Under the pieces are notes generated by a model. That model was not told the DNA's origin and ran no database searches. It saw only the letters and a program-made list of their open reading frames with translations. A program made the translations under genes and the position numbers. Below, piece after piece: positions 19,087-29,149 of a stretch of 64,000 nucleotides of DNA. The number at the start of each line of letters is the position of its first letter. Positions within the stretch are counted from its first letter, which is position 1. Source of the DNA: Comamonadaceae bacterium. GTDB lineage: Bacteria > Pseudomonadota > Gammaproteobacteria > Burkholderiales > Burkholderiaceae_C. The stretch lies in contig CANJNC010000014.1 in the NCBI GenBank assembly GCA_947475685.1, forward strand, positions 1 through 64,000. Reading direction: 5' to 3'.

Positions 19087-20934
19087 ATGTCCATCCCTCA
19101 AACCTTTATTCAAGACCTGTTAGCCCGCGTGGACATTGTCGACGTGGTGGGTAAACACGTTCAACTGAAAAAAGGTGGCGCCAATTTTGTAGGCTTATGT
19201 CCCTTTCACAGCGAAAAGTCCCCCTCCTTTTCTGTCAGCCCCACCAAACAGTTCTTTCATTGTTTTGGTTGCGGTAAAACTGGAAACGCCGTCGGATTTC
19301 TAATGGAGCATGCGGGCATGCATTTTGTAGAAGCGGTCAAAGATTTGGCACAAAGTTATGGCTTGGTGGTGCCTGAAACAGACTTCTCCCCTGAAGACAG
19401 AGTCAAGGCCTTGGAGAATCAAAAAAAACAACTCTCCATCGTGGACTTGCTAGAAACTGCAAGCTTGAGCTATAAAAAAAATCTCAAAGACTCCACCAAA
19501 GCGATCAACTACCTCAAACAAAGGGGCTTGTCGGGTGAAGTTGCCAAACTCTTTGGACTGGGGTACGCGCTCGATGAATGGACGGGTTTGGCTCATGTAT
19601 TTGAGCATTACAGCTCGGCCGACCTTGTTGAGGCTGGCTTGGTGATAGAGAACAAAGAGGATCCAGCGCAAGAAAAGCGCTACGATCGTTTTAGAGATCG
19701 AATCATATTTCCCATTCGAAACATCAAAGGCGAATGCATCGGCTTTGGTGGCCGTGTCATGGGCAACGGCACGCCCAAATATTTAAACTCTCCCGAAACG
19801 CCCGTGTTTTCGAAGGGCAAGGAGCTTTATGGTCTCTTTGAAGCTCGACAACACCTCAAAGAAAAGGGCCATGCGATCGTGACAGAGGGCTATATGGATG
19901 TGGTCGCATTGGCGCAATTGGGCGTGCCCAATGCTGTCGCAACGCTTGGCACAGCTTGCACGCCGGACCACATCACAAAACTATTTCGTTTCACCGACAC
20001 CATCGTCTTTAGCTTCGATGGCGATCAAGCGGGCAGGCGTGCGGCCAAAAAAGCACTGGAAGTCTCTTTGCCCTTTGCCAAAGACACAAGAAGTTTGAAG
20101 TTCTTGTTTCTGCCCCCCGAACACGATCCAGACAGTTACATCCGAGAAATGGGTGTGGATGCGTTTTCAAGACTTGTCTCGAGTTCAACACCCTTGAGTC
20201 AATTTTTATTGGACATTGCGAGGAGTGGGTGCGATTTGTCAACAGCAGAAGGACGATCTTTGTTGGCCGCTCAAGCCCTTCCTTTGTGGAGCGCCTTGCC
20301 TCAAGGTGTTTTACAAACTCAACTGTTGAATGAAATAGCAGATTTGGTCCACATTGGTCATTTTGAACTCAAACAACTTTGGTCCGACAGCCTCACCCCT
20401 CGCTCCAACTCCACCAACATCAGCCCTTTTAACCACAAAAAATCCAAGCAAGCGCCTTGGATGACGAAAGACCGAGCAGATTCAAGCCCTAGGCGTGCAC
20501 CCATCCGACAAGCGCCCATGAGCCGTCAAGATCGAGGTATACAAATTTTGTTTCAACACATGTCTCAATGGCCTGCGATCAGCTCCGAGCAACAAAACAT
20601 CCTGTGCCGCCTACCCGCGCCTCACGGACTTGCATTCACATGGCTTGACCTTCAACTCAATGAGTTAGGCGTTTTGAGTTGGCCACAGCTCAAAGAGTTA
20701 ACCCCACCACAAGAGTGGTCACAATGGTTAAGTGCCTTGGTTGAAAATACACCTTTAGAGGCCGAGGAAGGCAATGGGGAGTTGAAAAATATCCTGTTTG
20801 AGCTGGAGAAAGCCGATATTTCAGAAAAGCTCACTCAAATGGCACCTTTGGTGGGTGCAGACCCTCAAATTTATAAACAATTTAAAAGCCTAAGTGCCCG
20901 ATTTGCTTTACTTAAATCGACCCCTTTGGTATAA
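19087..20934 (+). CDS. dnaG: DNA primase DnaG
   Basis: The primase lays RNA primers for replication. From the ATG at 19087 the protein has 615 aa: CHC2 zinc finger (CPFHSEKSPSF and FHCFGCG, about residues 38-62), the catalytic core with toprim residues VTEGYMDV (about 264) and FSFDGDQAGRR (about 308), then a divergent helicase-binding C-terminus. The ORF track opens 65 codons earlier at 18892, but that part does not resemble primase and begins beside the patatin start, so I place the start at MSIPQTFIQDLL. It is followed by rpoD as in the classical macromolecular synthesis operon; rpsU is absent upstream. Confidence 0.95.
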   Translation: MSIPQTFIQDLLARVDIVDVVGKHVQLKKGGANFVGLCPFHSEKSPSFSVSPTKQFFHCFGCGKTGNAVGFLMEHAGMHFVEAVKDLAQSYGLVVPETDFSPEDRVKALENQKKQLSIVDLLETASLSYKKNLKDSTKAINYLKQRGLSGEVAKLFGLGYALDEWTGLAHVFEHYSSADLVEAGLVIENKEDPAQEKRYDRFRDRIIFPIRNIKGECIGFGGRVMGNGTPKYLNSPETPVFSKGKELYGLFEARQHLKEKGHAIVTEGYMDVVALAQLGVPNAVATLGTACTPDHITKLFRFTDTIVFSFDGDQAGRRAAKKALEVSLPFAKDTRSLKFLFLPPEHDPDSYIREMGVDAFSRLVSSSTPLSQFLLDIARSGCDLSTAEGRSLLAAQALPLWSALPQGVLQTQLLNEIADLVHIGHFELKQLWSDSLTPRSNSTNISPFNHKKSKQAPWMTKDRADSSPRRAPIRQAPMSRQDRGIQILFQHMSQWPAISSEQQNILCRLPAPHGLAFTWLDLQLNELGVLSWPQLKELTPPQEWSQWLSALVENTPLEAEEGNGELKNILFELEKADISEKLTQMAPLVGADPQIYKQFKSLSARFALLKSTPLV

Positions 20935-20935
20935 T
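20907..20935 (+). promoter_or_regulatory. rpoD promoter inside the dnaG 3' end
   Basis: TTTACT (20907-20912), a 17-base spacer and TATAAT (20930-20935). The dnaG stop codon TAA lies within the -10 box, so rpoD can be transcribed separately from dnaG. The untranslated leader would be about 200 bases. Confidence 0.65.
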
Positions 20936-21137
20936 CCATTAACGCAAGTGCGACAGCAACACCTCCGAGCCGGCAAATCTTGACTCATTGACGTCATCTC
21001 CCGCCACCTATCGCAAGGACTGCATTCCAAATGTTCGCCCAAACAACTTGCTTTTGAGCATCCCCTAACTGCAAACCCTTCAAAGTCTCTCCTCTGTGAT
21101 TGATGAGGAGTCACTTTCTTTCTGTCAAGGATTGAAA

Positions 21138-23732
21138 ATGTCGACCAAAAAGCCCGCATCCAAAGCCGCACCCAAAAAACCCTTGGCCTCCAAGTCCGTT
21201 GCCAAAAAAGTAACGCCTAAGCCCATCGCAAAAGCCAGTGGCAAAGCAACTCCTAAAAAGTCCATCAAAGCCGCAAGTAAAACGGTTTCACATTCTGCTC
21301 AGAAAAAAGCACCTCCGAAAGCATCAGTGTCCACCTCCAAACCTTCCACTTCAAAAAACATTAAACCTCAGGCCAAAGCTGCTGCAAAACCCGCAGTCAA
21401 ACCCGCAGTCAAAGTCGCAGTCAAAGTCGCGGCAAAACCCGCCGCAAAAGTTGTTGCAAAGCCCGCTCTAAAAGTCGCCTCTAAGCCCGCATCCAAACCG
21501 CTGCCTAAAGGAGCCAGCAAGGTGCCCACCAGCGCAAAGAAGCCTGCCCCCAAGGCTGCGCCTAAAGTTTTAACCAAACCTGCAGCTGTTGCCAAAAAGG
21601 GCGCAGCGCCAACACCTGTAGCAAACAAAGCCAAGGCAGCAGCAAAAGCCTCCCCTGCTCCGCTCAAAGTCGTCAAAGCCAAAGAAACCCCGCAAAAATC
21701 CAAAACAAATTCACAAGCCAAGGGCAAGCCTCCTATCGTCGAGGAAGAAGAATTGATCGACATGGAGGCCGAGTTTGCTGAAGAAAACACCAACGCCTCC
21801 ACTGAAAAGGTCAAACCGCTGAGGATGAAAATCAGCAAAGCCAAAGAGCGTGCTTTGATGAAAGAGTTCGGCTTAGATGAAACCGTTTTGTCTGAAGAGG
21901 ACATTGCAAAGCGTCGCCAACGCCTTAAAACCTTGATCAAACTTGGTAAAACCAGGGGCTACCTCACGCATGGTGAGATCTCTGACCATTTGCCCGACAA
22001 ACTGGTGGATGCAGAAACCATGGAAGTGGTGATCACCATGCTCAACGACATGGCCATTGCCGTCTACGAGCAAACGCCTGATGCGGAGACTTTGCTGATC
22101 AACAACACGGGCGTTGCACCTGCCACCGAAGAGGAGGCCGAGGAAGAAGCCGAGGCAGCACTCTCCACAGTGGACAGCGAATTTGGGCGAACCACTGACC
22201 CAGTGCGTATGTACATGAGAGAAATGGGCACGGTCGAGCTCTTGACACGCGAAGGTGAAATTGAGATCGCCAAGCGCATTGAAGGAGGCTTGATGGCCAT
22301 GATGGAGGCCATTTCCGCCTCTCCTGCAACCATTGCTGAAATCTTGCGAATGGCAGAGGACATTCGTGAAGGCAAGGTCGTGATCTCTAGCGTGGTTGAC
22401 GGCTTTAGCAATACCGATGAGGCAGATGACTACGTGGCCGAAGAAGATTTCGATGAGTTCGATGAAGCCGATGACGATGATGGCAAAGGTGGCTCCAAAG
22501 CGCTCACCAAAAAACTCGAAGAATTAAAGAAAGAGGCCCTGGGTCGATTTGATTTGATCGCCAAGTTGTTTGATGCCGTTCATAAAGTGTATGACAAAGA
22601 GGGCTACGGTACGCCTGCCTACCAAAAGGCACAAAAGGCCTTGAGCCTGGAACTCATGACGATTCGTTTTACCGCCAAAACGATCGAGAAGTTATGCGAA
22701 ATGGTCAGAGCGCAAGTGGAAGATGTGCGCAAAAAAGAACGCCAACTCAGACGCATCATCGTGGACAAGTGCGGCATGCCTCAAGACGTTTTTGTCAAAG
22801 ACTTCCCGCCAAATCTCCTTAACCTCTCCTGGGTGGTCAAACAAGCCAACTCAGGCAAGAATTGGTCCACCACCATCAGTAGAAATATTCCACCCATTCA
22901 AGAACTGCAACAAAATTTAATTGATTTACAGACCCGAGTGGTGGTGCCCTTGGGCGAGCTCAAAGACATCAATAAGCGGATGAATGAGGGAGAAGCGGCT
23001 TCAAGAAATGCAAAGAAAGAAATGATTGAGGCCAACTTGCGCTTGGTGATTTCAATTGCAAAGAAATACACCAACCGTGGCCTTCAATTCTTGGATTTGA
23101 TTCAAGAGGGCAACATCGGTTTGATGAAAGCGGTCGATAAGTTTGAATACCGTCGAGGCTACAAATTCTCAACTTACGCCACTTGGTGGATTCGACAAGC
23201 CATCACCCGCTCCATAGCAGACCAGGCCAGAACGATTCGAATTCCAGTTCACATGATCGAGACCATCAACAAGATGAACCGCATCAGTCGACAACATTTA
23301 CAGGAGTTTGGCTTCGAGCCCGATGCGAGCATCTTGGCTGAAAAAATGGAAATTCCTGAGGACAAGATCAGAAAGATCATGAAGATTGCCAAGGAGCCGA
23401 TCTCCATGGAAACACCCATCGGAGACGATGACGACTCTCATTTGGGTGACTTCATTGAAGACTCCGCCAATACAGCGCCTATTGAGGCAGCCATGCAGGC
23501 AGGCTTGAGAGATGTCGTGAAAGACATCTTGGACGGGCTCACCCCACGCGAGGCCAAGGTCCTTCGCATGCGATTTGGCATTGAGATGAGCACCGACCAC
23601 ACCTTGGAAGAGGTGGGCAAACAGTTCGATGTGACCCGTGAGCGCATCCGGCAAATTGAAGCCAAGGCCTTGAGAAAACTCAAGCACCCAAGTCGCAGTG
23701 ATAAGCTCAGGAGTTTTATTGATACGCTTTAA
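21138..23732 (+). CDS. rpoD: RNA polymerase primary sigma factor RpoD
   Basis: The housekeeping sigma70. From the ATG at 21138 (SD AAGGA) it has 864 aa, much longer than the about 615 aa of E. coli, because residues 1-200 are a Lys/Ala/Pro-rich histone-H1-like tail ([18 protein letters not shown] and similar). Then come region 1.1 ([21 protein letters not shown]), 1.2 ([21 protein letters not shown]), the non-conserved acidic linker ([16 protein letters not shown]), regions 2.1-2.4 ([19 protein letters not shown] onward, [12 protein letters not shown]), 3 and 4 ([20 protein letters not shown]). The track's 14 extra N-terminal codons from a GTG are unlikely. A terminator follows. Confidence 0.97.
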   Translation: MSTKKPASKAAPKKPLASKSVAKKVTPKPIAKASGKATPKKSIKAASKTVSHSAQKKAPPKASVSTSKPSTSKNIKPQAKAAAKPAVKPAVKVAVKVAAKPAAKVVAKPALKVASKPASKPLPKGASKVPTSAKKPAPKAAPKVLTKPAAVAKKGAAPTPVANKAKAAAKASPAPLKVVKAKETPQKSKTNSQAKGKPPIVEEEELIDMEAEFAEENTNASTEKVKPLRMKISKAKERALMKEFGLDETVLSEEDIAKRRQRLKTLIKLGKTRGYLTHGEISDHLPDKLVDAETMEVVITMLNDMAIAVYEQTPDAETLLINNTGVAPATEEEAEEEAEAALSTVDSEFGRTTDPVRMYMREMGTVELLTREGEIEIAKRIEGGLMAMMEAISASPATIAEILRMAEDIREGKVVISSVVDGFSNTDEADDYVAEEDFDEFDEADDDDGKGGSKALTKKLEELKKEALGRFDLIAKLFDAVHKVYDKEGYGTPAYQKAQKALSLELMTIRFTAKTIEKLCEMVRAQVEDVRKKERQLRRIIVDKCGMPQDVFVKDFPPNLLNLSWVVKQANSGKNWSTTISRNIPPIQELQQNLIDLQTRVVVPLGELKDINKRMNEGEAASRNAKKEMIEANLRLVISIAKKYTNRGLQFLDLIQEGNIGLMKAVDKFEYRRGYKFSTYATWWIRQAITRSIADQARTIRIPVHMIETINKMNRISRQHLQEFGFEPDASILAEKMEIPEDKIRKIMKIAKEPISMETPIGDDDDSHLGDFIEDSANTAPIEAAMQAGLRDVVKDILDGLTPREAKVLRMRFGIEMSTDHTLEEVGKQFDVTRERIRQIEAKALRKLKHPSRSDKLRSFIDTL

Positions 23733-23762
23733 AGCATCGCTTTAAGCTCATCTTGAAATAGG

Positions 23763-23801
23763 GTCGGATCTGTAACTCCAAGTTGCGATCCGACTTTTTT
23801 T
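23763..23801 (+). terminator. Rho-independent terminator after rpoD
   Basis: GTCGGATC and GATCCGAC form an 8-bp stem, with an inner AACT/AGTT pair in the loop, followed by seven T. Confidence 0.9.
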
Positions 23802-23873
23802 ACCCTTGAAGCCCTTAAGTTGGCTATACCGATGTCAATTTTAAATAAATTAAAAAAACTCAGGAGTCCACTC

Positions 23874-24845
23874 ATGGGACACTCAATGACCCTCAAGCAT
23901 CTTGTAACCCTTTTCCTTGTGATGACACTGCCTGGCTTGCAAGCCCAGAGCTTTCCCACAAAGCCCATCAAAGTCATTGTGCCAACAGCCAGTGGGGGCC
24001 CAAGCGACACGTGCATGCGTGCGGTGGCCCTAGCCATGCAAACCCTGCTTGGGCAATCCATCACCATTGAAAACATCACCGGTGCCACAGGCAGCATTGG
24101 ATTGAACCGAGTCGCCAGTTCCGCAGCAGATGGCTATACGCTGGTGGTTCCAAGTGCAGCAAACACAGCAAGCCTTGCCACGCGTCCACTCAACAGCTTT
24201 GATGTCATGAATGGATTTAAGCCAATTGGTAAAATCTGCAATGCCACGCAAACCTTGGTCATCGCGCCCGCATTGGGTATCAAAAGCGTGGACGAATTGA
24301 TCAAATACGCCAAAGCCAATCCAGGTAAATTGTCATTTGGCAGCATTGGCATAGGATCAAGCCAACACTTGGTGGGTGAGATGTTTGCCGTGGCCACCGA
24401 CATTGACATGCAACACATTCCCTTTAGAGGCGAGGCCTTGGCCGCCACTGAAATTGCTGCCGGACGTGTTCAACTGATGTTCATGGCAGGAGCCAAACCC
24501 TTCATGGACAGCAAGCTCGTGGTGGGCCTAGCCACGACCAACAAAGACACTTGGGCGCCCATGCCCACCTTGCCTTCACTGGCCAAAACCAGCGTTCCTG
24601 GATTCACCTACAACGGCTGGAACGGGATCATGGCACCCGCGGGCACGCCCGAGCAGGTCGTTCAAATTTTGAGCAAAGCGTTGTCTGAGGCTTTGAAAGA
24701 AGAGCGGGTGCGTTCAGTCATTTTGTCCATGGGCAATATGCCTGGTCTAGGCACGCCTGAAGAGTTGTCTGAACAGATGAAATCTGATGTCTACATGTTC
24801 AAAAAGATCATGAGAGATCGAAATTTAAATTTCAACGATCAGTGA
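23874..24845 (+). CDS. Bug/TctC family periplasmic substrate-binding protein
   Basis: A tripartite tricarboxylate transporter receptor-type protein, 323 aa from the ATG at 23874, which has SD CAGGAG 8 bases upstream; the track's TTG start 18 codons earlier is less likely. A signal peptide (LVTLFLVMTLPGLQA, cleaved before QSFPTKPI) leads into the Bug fold signatures FPTKPIKVIVPTASGGPSD and NITGATGSIGLNRVA, AKANPGKLSFGSIGIGSSQH. No TctA/TctB membrane genes are nearby, which is normal for the expanded Bug families of Burkholderiales. It converges on the coxG-like gene; the ligand is unknown. Confidence 0.9.
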   Translation: MGHSMTLKHLVTLFLVMTLPGLQAQSFPTKPIKVIVPTASGGPSDTCMRAVALAMQTLLGQSITIENITGATGSIGLNRVASSAADGYTLVVPSAANTASLATRPLNSFDVMNGFKPIGKICNATQTLVIAPALGIKSVDELIKYAKANPGKLSFGSIGIGSSQHLVGEMFAVATDIDMQHIPFRGEALAATEIAAGRVQLMFMAGAKPFMDSKLVVGLATTNKDTWAPMPTLPSLAKTSVPGFTYNGWNGIMAPAGTPEQVVQILSKALSEALKEERVRSVILSMGNMPGLGTPEELSEQMKSDVYMFKKIMRDRNLNFNDQ

Positions 24846-24894
24846 GACTCTCTCACTCTAGACATATGCACGGGCCTGCCCCCAAAGAAGCCTT

Positions 24895-25509
24895 TCAAGA
24901 CCTGTTGAACAAAGCCTTTAACCTGGCACGCAAAACTCTCCAAAGCAAGGAAAAAGCCGAGATTTCATTTGATGGATTGCGTGTCGGGTGAGTAGTCTCT
25001 TGAGAGGTTGAAACTCGATCCGATGGCGCAATGCCAAAGGAGGGCTTGGACGGCTTAAAGTCTTTTGACTTTTGCTCCAAGTTTCTGGCAAATTGAGAAA
25101 TCAACTGCTCAGCAATCTCTGAAATCATCCCCACCCCACGCCCATATTGAGCGACTTGTCCAGCCAATTGAACGTCGCTTTGAATTTGAACTTGAGTACC
25201 TTGATCACAAGCAAGGAGCTGAAACTTGATATCGGATTGAGCACTGCCACGACCCTTTTCTTCCCGCCATTGGGTTGAAACGTCTGCACTCAGATTTTGC
25301 TCGTCTTTCATTTTGAATTGCAAGGTGCCCGCAAAAACCATCGAGACAGGACCTAGCTTTACTTTGATGCGACCCTTTTGATTGTTTGCATCCACAAACT
25401 CTGTCAACTCAACTCCTGGGAAACAAGGGGCGATCTCCTGAATATTCATTAAAAAAATCCAAGCATCAGCAGGTGCCAGGGGAACCGTAAATTGATTTTT
25501 TAATTGCAT
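24895..25509 (-). CDS. CoxG-like SRPBCC family protein
   Basis: CoxG/carbon monoxide dehydrogenase subunit G family, 204 aa from the ATG at 25509 (the track's TTG seven codons upstream overlaps no better SD). Features: an SRPBCC lipid/ligand-binding fold with APADAWIFLMNIQEIAPCFPGVE (about residues 9-31), KVKLGPVSMVFAGTL (about 48-62) and QYGRGVGMISEIAEQLISQFARNL (about 118-141), followed by a Ser/Pro-rich linker and a basic C-terminus. Family members accompany molybdenum hydroxylases and are thought to recruit or anchor them at the membrane. It is the last gene of the UbiD/Mo-hydroxylase unit. Confidence 0.85.
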   Translation of the reverse strand: MQLKNQFTVPLAPADAWIFLMNIQEIAPCFPGVELTEFVDANNQKGRIKVKLGPVSMVFAGTLQFKMKDEQNLSADVSTQWREEKGRGSAQSDIKFQLLACDQGTQVQIQSDVQLAGQVAQYGRGVGMISEIAEQLISQFARNLEQKSKDFKPSKPSFGIAPSDRVSTSQETTHPTRNPSNEISAFSLLWRVLRARLKALFNRS

Positions 25510-25540
25510 ATATCTTTCAGTTTCATCCAAGGCTTGCGAC

Positions 25541-26260
25541 TCAAGACCTTACCAAAGCGAGCAATGTGCCCGCATATTCAAGCGCCATGTCGGGGGATGC
25601 ATGGGTGGCTTTTTCTTGGTATTTTTTGATGGTCTCCAACACCAATCTTGGCTTAGAGGAGAGTTTTTCAATGAATGCGTTGACCTCCACCTCAAAGGAG
25701 GCTTGTGCATACACTTTGCTGGCCATACCCAGTTGCTTGGCTTCAAGAGCATCCACAGATTCTGCTGAATAGATCAAATACGACAGGGCTTTGGCTGGAA
25801 TTTTTCCAAGCGCAGCACACATGGCCATGGTAGGAGGTATGTCATGCTCAATTTCAGGAAATGAAAACTTCACCTGTGAGGAAGCCAGCGTCAAATCGCA
25901 AGCCACCGCCATTGCACTGCCAAAGCCAACCGCATCAGCGTGAACCTTCGCGACCACCGGAACGGGCACATCCGAGATCGCTTTGTAAACGTCCAGCACT
26001 GCACCCATCATGTTCACTCTGATCTCATAAGGTGTCATGCCCGCTCTGGATTCACCTTTGCCGTCTCGCCCTTTGCAAAAGTAGTCCCCACTCGATTCGA
26101 TCACCACCAAGTGAATCAAGGGGTCTTGAGCAGAGGCTCTCAACGCCTGAGCCAATTGAAACATCATGCCTCTCGTCAACGCATTGCCCTCATTGGGCCG
26201 ACTTAAATCGATGTGCGCGACAGTGCCTTTTTGGGTGACTTTGAATTCGAAATCGGACAT
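25541..26260 (-). CDS. Enoyl-CoA hydratase/isomerase (crotonase) family protein
   Basis: A crotonase-fold CoA enzyme of 239 aa. The two oxyanion-hole segments are SGDYFCKGRD (about residues 57-66) and ADAVGFGSAMAVACDLTLAS (about 107-127); FSFPEIEHDIPP (about 132) carries the Glu at the position often catalytic in hydratases. Reaction could be hydration, isomerisation or CoA hydrolysis. It lies 64 bases downstream of the Mo-hydroxylase large subunit and 31 bases before coxG-like. A crotonase-type hydrolase also occurs with a Mo dehydrogenase in the 2-furoate (hmf) pathway, which is only an analogy. Confidence 0.85.
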   Translation of the reverse strand: MSDFEFKVTQKGTVAHIDLSRPNEGNALTRGMMFQLAQALRASAQDPLIHLVVIESSGDYFCKGRDGKGESRAGMTPYEIRVNMMGAVLDVYKAISDVPVPVVAKVHADAVGFGSAMAVACDLTLASSQVKFSFPEIEHDIPPTMAMCAALGKIPAKALSYLIYSAESVDALEAKQLGMASKVYAQASFEVEVNAFIEKLSSKPRLVLETIKKYQEKATHASPDMALEYAGTLLALVRS

Positions 26261-26324
26261 TTTATTCCCATCTAAACATGTTTATTCTTGATGACTTTGG
26301 GCGACAGACCCTTGCACACGTCCG

Positions 26325-28667
26325 TCACTCAGTGATGGACACCAAATGGGGTCCTAGCAATTCAATGATTTTTTGTGGACTGATGGGTGCTTGTGAAATT
26401 TTCACATCAAATGGCTTGAGGGCATTTTCTACAGCGCCAATGATCGCCGCGATGGCTGGAATGGTACCACTCTCGCCCGCTCCTTTGACGCCCAATGGAT
26501 TCAAGGGCGAGGGCGTTTCAAGATGAACCAGATCAATCACCGGCATGTTCGTTGACAAAGGCATCAAGTATTCACCGAAATTGGTGGAGACGGGTTGTGC
26601 ATTTTCATCAAACACCATCTCTTCTAGCAACGCATTGCCAATGCCATGGGCTGCACCCCCAATGATTTGTCCATTGACCACCATTGGATTGATCACTTTT
26701 CCACAGTCGTGGGCGATACACAGTCGGTGAATATTCACCATCCCTGTTCCCACGTCCACCTCCACCTCAGCCACAATAGTGGCATTGGAGTAGGTGGAGC
26801 GATCAGGCATAAAGTAAGCTGTGTGCTCCAAACCAGGTTGCATGCCGTTGGGCATTGCAAAGCCAGGCATGCCTACAGACTTCACCGCTATGTCCTTCAA
26901 TGTGCAGCAGATACTTGGGTTGGCTTTGTCAAACACCAGATCGTTTTCAATCTCAAGCTCCTCTGGACTTTTCGATAAAATCACTGCAGCGTAAGCTTTG
27001 ATTTTTTGGACGACTTCGATTGCAGCCATATGGACCGATGAACCCGCATTGACAGCCGTTCTTGCAGCAAAAGTACCTACACCTAGACCCAAATTGGCGG
27101 TGTCACCCGTCACCACAGTAATGTCTGAGGGGTTGGCATTGAGTTGATCGGCAGCGATTTGTGCCAATGTCGTTTTATGCGACTGCCCTTGAGGAACTGC
27201 ACTGGTATAAACGGTGATTTTCCCAGTGGTAGAAATTTTAACCGTCGCGCCCTCATAGGGACCCAGCCCTGTGGCCTCAACGCCATTGGCAATGCCAATA
27301 CCCAAGTAACGCCCGTTTGCTCGAGCTTGTAGTTGACGTTTCGCAAAACCCTCATAGTCGGCTTGGTCCAAGGCCGCTTGCTGACAGGCTGGGTAGTCAC
27401 CACTGTCATAGGTCACTGGACGACCGTCCCTGAAGATGATCCCCACGTTGTAAGGCATTTGTTCGGGCTGTATGAAGTTTCTTCTTCTGACCTCAGCCGG
27501 GTCCAACTGCAACTCATTGGCCACACGATCCATCAAGCGCTCCATGGCCACGACCGCCTGAGGGCGACCAGCTCCTCGAACGGAAGTAACTTGAATCTTA
27601 TTGGTGTACATGGAATACACATCCAACTTAAACGCTGGTATAACATAAGGTCCTGGTACTGTGGTTGCACTGATCCATGGCACCACGATGCCCCAAGGCA
27701 CATAGGCACCGTTGTCGTGAACGAGTTGGCCGCGAACGCCAAGGATTTTGGCATCGCCGTCAACTGCAATTTCAACATCCCAATATTGATCACGTTCTTG
27801 ATGGGTGGTTAAAAAATTCTCCCTCCTGTCTTCAATCCATTTGACTGGCTTGCCAAGCATTTTCGAAGCGATCGAGACGTTGGCGTATTCAGGATAAAAA
27901 GATCCCTTTGGACCAAAACCACCGCCCACATCAGGGGCAATCACTCTTAATTGACTGTCTCCAATGTCAAAGAGTTCGAGCATGCAGCGCTTGATGCGGT
28001 GAGAGCCCTGTGAGGAAACGTACAGGGTGTAGCTGTCACCTGATTTTTCATACTGAGCGACCGCACCTCGGCACTCCATAAAGAACGGTCCTCCTCTGTG
28101 TTGAAAGAGTTTTTCCTTGAACACATGCTTGGGATTTGTGAAGGCCTTGTCTGTATCGCCTGATTTCACCTCAAAGTATGCAGCCACATTGCTCGTCATG
28201 CCTAGATGGGCTTTGGGAGAATGTTCATCCATTGCTTGAAAACAATCATTGGCCACGGGCAAAGGCTCGTATTCAATTTCTATCAATTGAGCCGCGTCTT
28301 CTGCAATGTAGCGATTGTCCGCAATCACACACGCAATTGGCTCACCCACATAGCAAGCCTCATCCTTGACCAAGGTGTAAGGCAATTTGGTCACCTTGAT
28401 GGATGGATGAGGCACCAACAAGGGCAAAGTCTGCGCTTTGACTTGATCTGGTAAATCAGCATAGGTTAAAACCGCATGCACGCCAGGTACAGCCAGCGCA
28501 TGAGACTTATCGATTGAGATGATCTTTGCATGCGCATGCGCACTTCTGGCAAAGGCTGCATGGAGCATGCCCGGCATTTGTATATCGTCCACATACCGAC
28601 CCTCGCCCTTGAGAAAAGCAGGATCCTCTTTTCTTTTAAAGGATTGACCAAACCATGGTGTTTTCAT
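26325..28667 (-). CDS. Xanthine dehydrogenase family molybdopterin-binding (large) subunit
   Basis: The molybdenum-cofactor catalytic subunit of a three-subunit hydroxylase, 780 aa. It begins GQSFKRKEDPAFLKGEGRYVDDI (standard for CoxL-like subunits), contains GGGFGPKGSFYPEY (Mo-cofactor loop, about 248), the signature SVRGAGRPQAV (about 375) and the base-bearing GVKGAGESGTIPA (catalytic Glu, about 742). The VRGAGR motif resembles the form II type rather than the AYRCSFR of true CO dehydrogenase, so CO oxidation is not supported; an aromatic, heteroaromatic or acyl-CoA substrate is more likely. The start overlaps the Fe-S subunit stop as ATGA. Confidence 0.92.
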   Translation of the reverse strand: MKTPWFGQSFKRKEDPAFLKGEGRYVDDIQMPGMLHAAFARSAHAHAKIISIDKSHALAVPGVHAVLTYADLPDQVKAQTLPLLVPHPSIKVTKLPYTLVKDEACYVGEPIACVIADNRYIAEDAAQLIEIEYEPLPVANDCFQAMDEHSPKAHLGMTSNVAAYFEVKSGDTDKAFTNPKHVFKEKLFQHRGGPFFMECRGAVAQYEKSGDSYTLYVSSQGSHRIKRCMLELFDIGDSQLRVIAPDVGGGFGPKGSFYPEYANVSIASKMLGKPVKWIEDRRENFLTTHQERDQYWDVEIAVDGDAKILGVRGQLVHDNGAYVPWGIVVPWISATTVPGPYVIPAFKLDVYSMYTNKIQVTSVRGAGRPQAVVAMERLMDRVANELQLDPAEVRRRNFIQPEQMPYNVGIIFRDGRPVTYDSGDYPACQQAALDQADYEGFAKRQLQARANGRYLGIGIANGVEATGLGPYEGATVKISTTGKITVYTSAVPQGQSHKTTLAQIAADQLNANPSDITVVTGDTANLGLGVGTFAARTAVNAGSSVHMAAIEVVQKIKAYAAVILSKSPEELEIENDLVFDKANPSICCTLKDIAVKSVGMPGFAMPNGMQPGLEHTAYFMPDRSTYSNATIVAEVEVDVGTGMVNIHRLCIAHDCGKVINPMVVNGQIIGGAAHGIGNALLEEMVFDENAQPVSTNFGEYLMPLSTNMPVIDLVHLETPSPLNPLGVKGAGESGTIPAIAAIIGAVENALKPFDVKISQAPISPQKIIELLGPHLVSITE

Positions 28668-29149
28668 TTTGGGTTCTCACGTATTTTTTGTGCCGCGTCC
28701 ATGACGGCCGCAACAATGGGCAAATAACCAGTACAACGACACACATTGCCAGACAAGATCTCCCTCACCTCCAACTCGCTTGGATTGGGGTGATCAAGCA
28801 AAAACTCTGTCATGGTCATCAAAATGCCAGAGGTACAAAATCCGCATTGCAACGCATGATGGTCTTGAAAGGCTTGCTGCAAGACATTTAAAATGCCATC
28901 AGTGGCCAAGCCTTCTACAGTTTGCACCTGTGATAGATGACATTGAACACCCAGCATCAAACACGATCTGGCGCTAAGACCATCAACCAAAACGGTGCAA
29001 GCTCCACAGGCACCGTGCTCGCAACCCACATGAGTGCCCGTGAGTGCGCATTCTTGCCTTAAAAAATCAACCAATGTTGTGCGAGTTTCAATGGACCTTG
29101 AATACGCTAGCCCATTGACGGTGATCGTTATTTCTCTTGTATCAGCCAT
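28664..29149 (-). CDS. (2Fe-2S)-binding small subunit of the Mo hydroxylase
   Basis: The electron-transfer subunit, 161 aa. The plant-type ferredoxin cluster motif CEHGACGACTVLVDG (about residues 42-56) and the second cluster motif QCGFCTSGILMT with CRCTGYLPIV (about 100-145) are both complete. It overlaps the large subunit gene by 4 bases and the FAD subunit gene by 8, giving the order M-S-L used by many hydroxylases of this family. Confidence 0.94.
   Translation of the reverse strand: MADTREITITVNGLAYSRSIETRTTLVDFLRQECALTGTHVGCEHGACGACTVLVDGLSARSCLMLGVQCHLSQVQTVEGLATDGILNVLQQAFQDHHALQCGFCTSGILMTMTEFLLDHPNPSELEVREILSGNVCRCTGYLPIVAAVMDAAQKIRENPK

Noticed and set aside
21368-21940. Antisense ORF in the rpoD tail
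   Set aside because: The Ala/Gly/Leu-rich translation is the complement of the Lys/Ala/Pro repeat.
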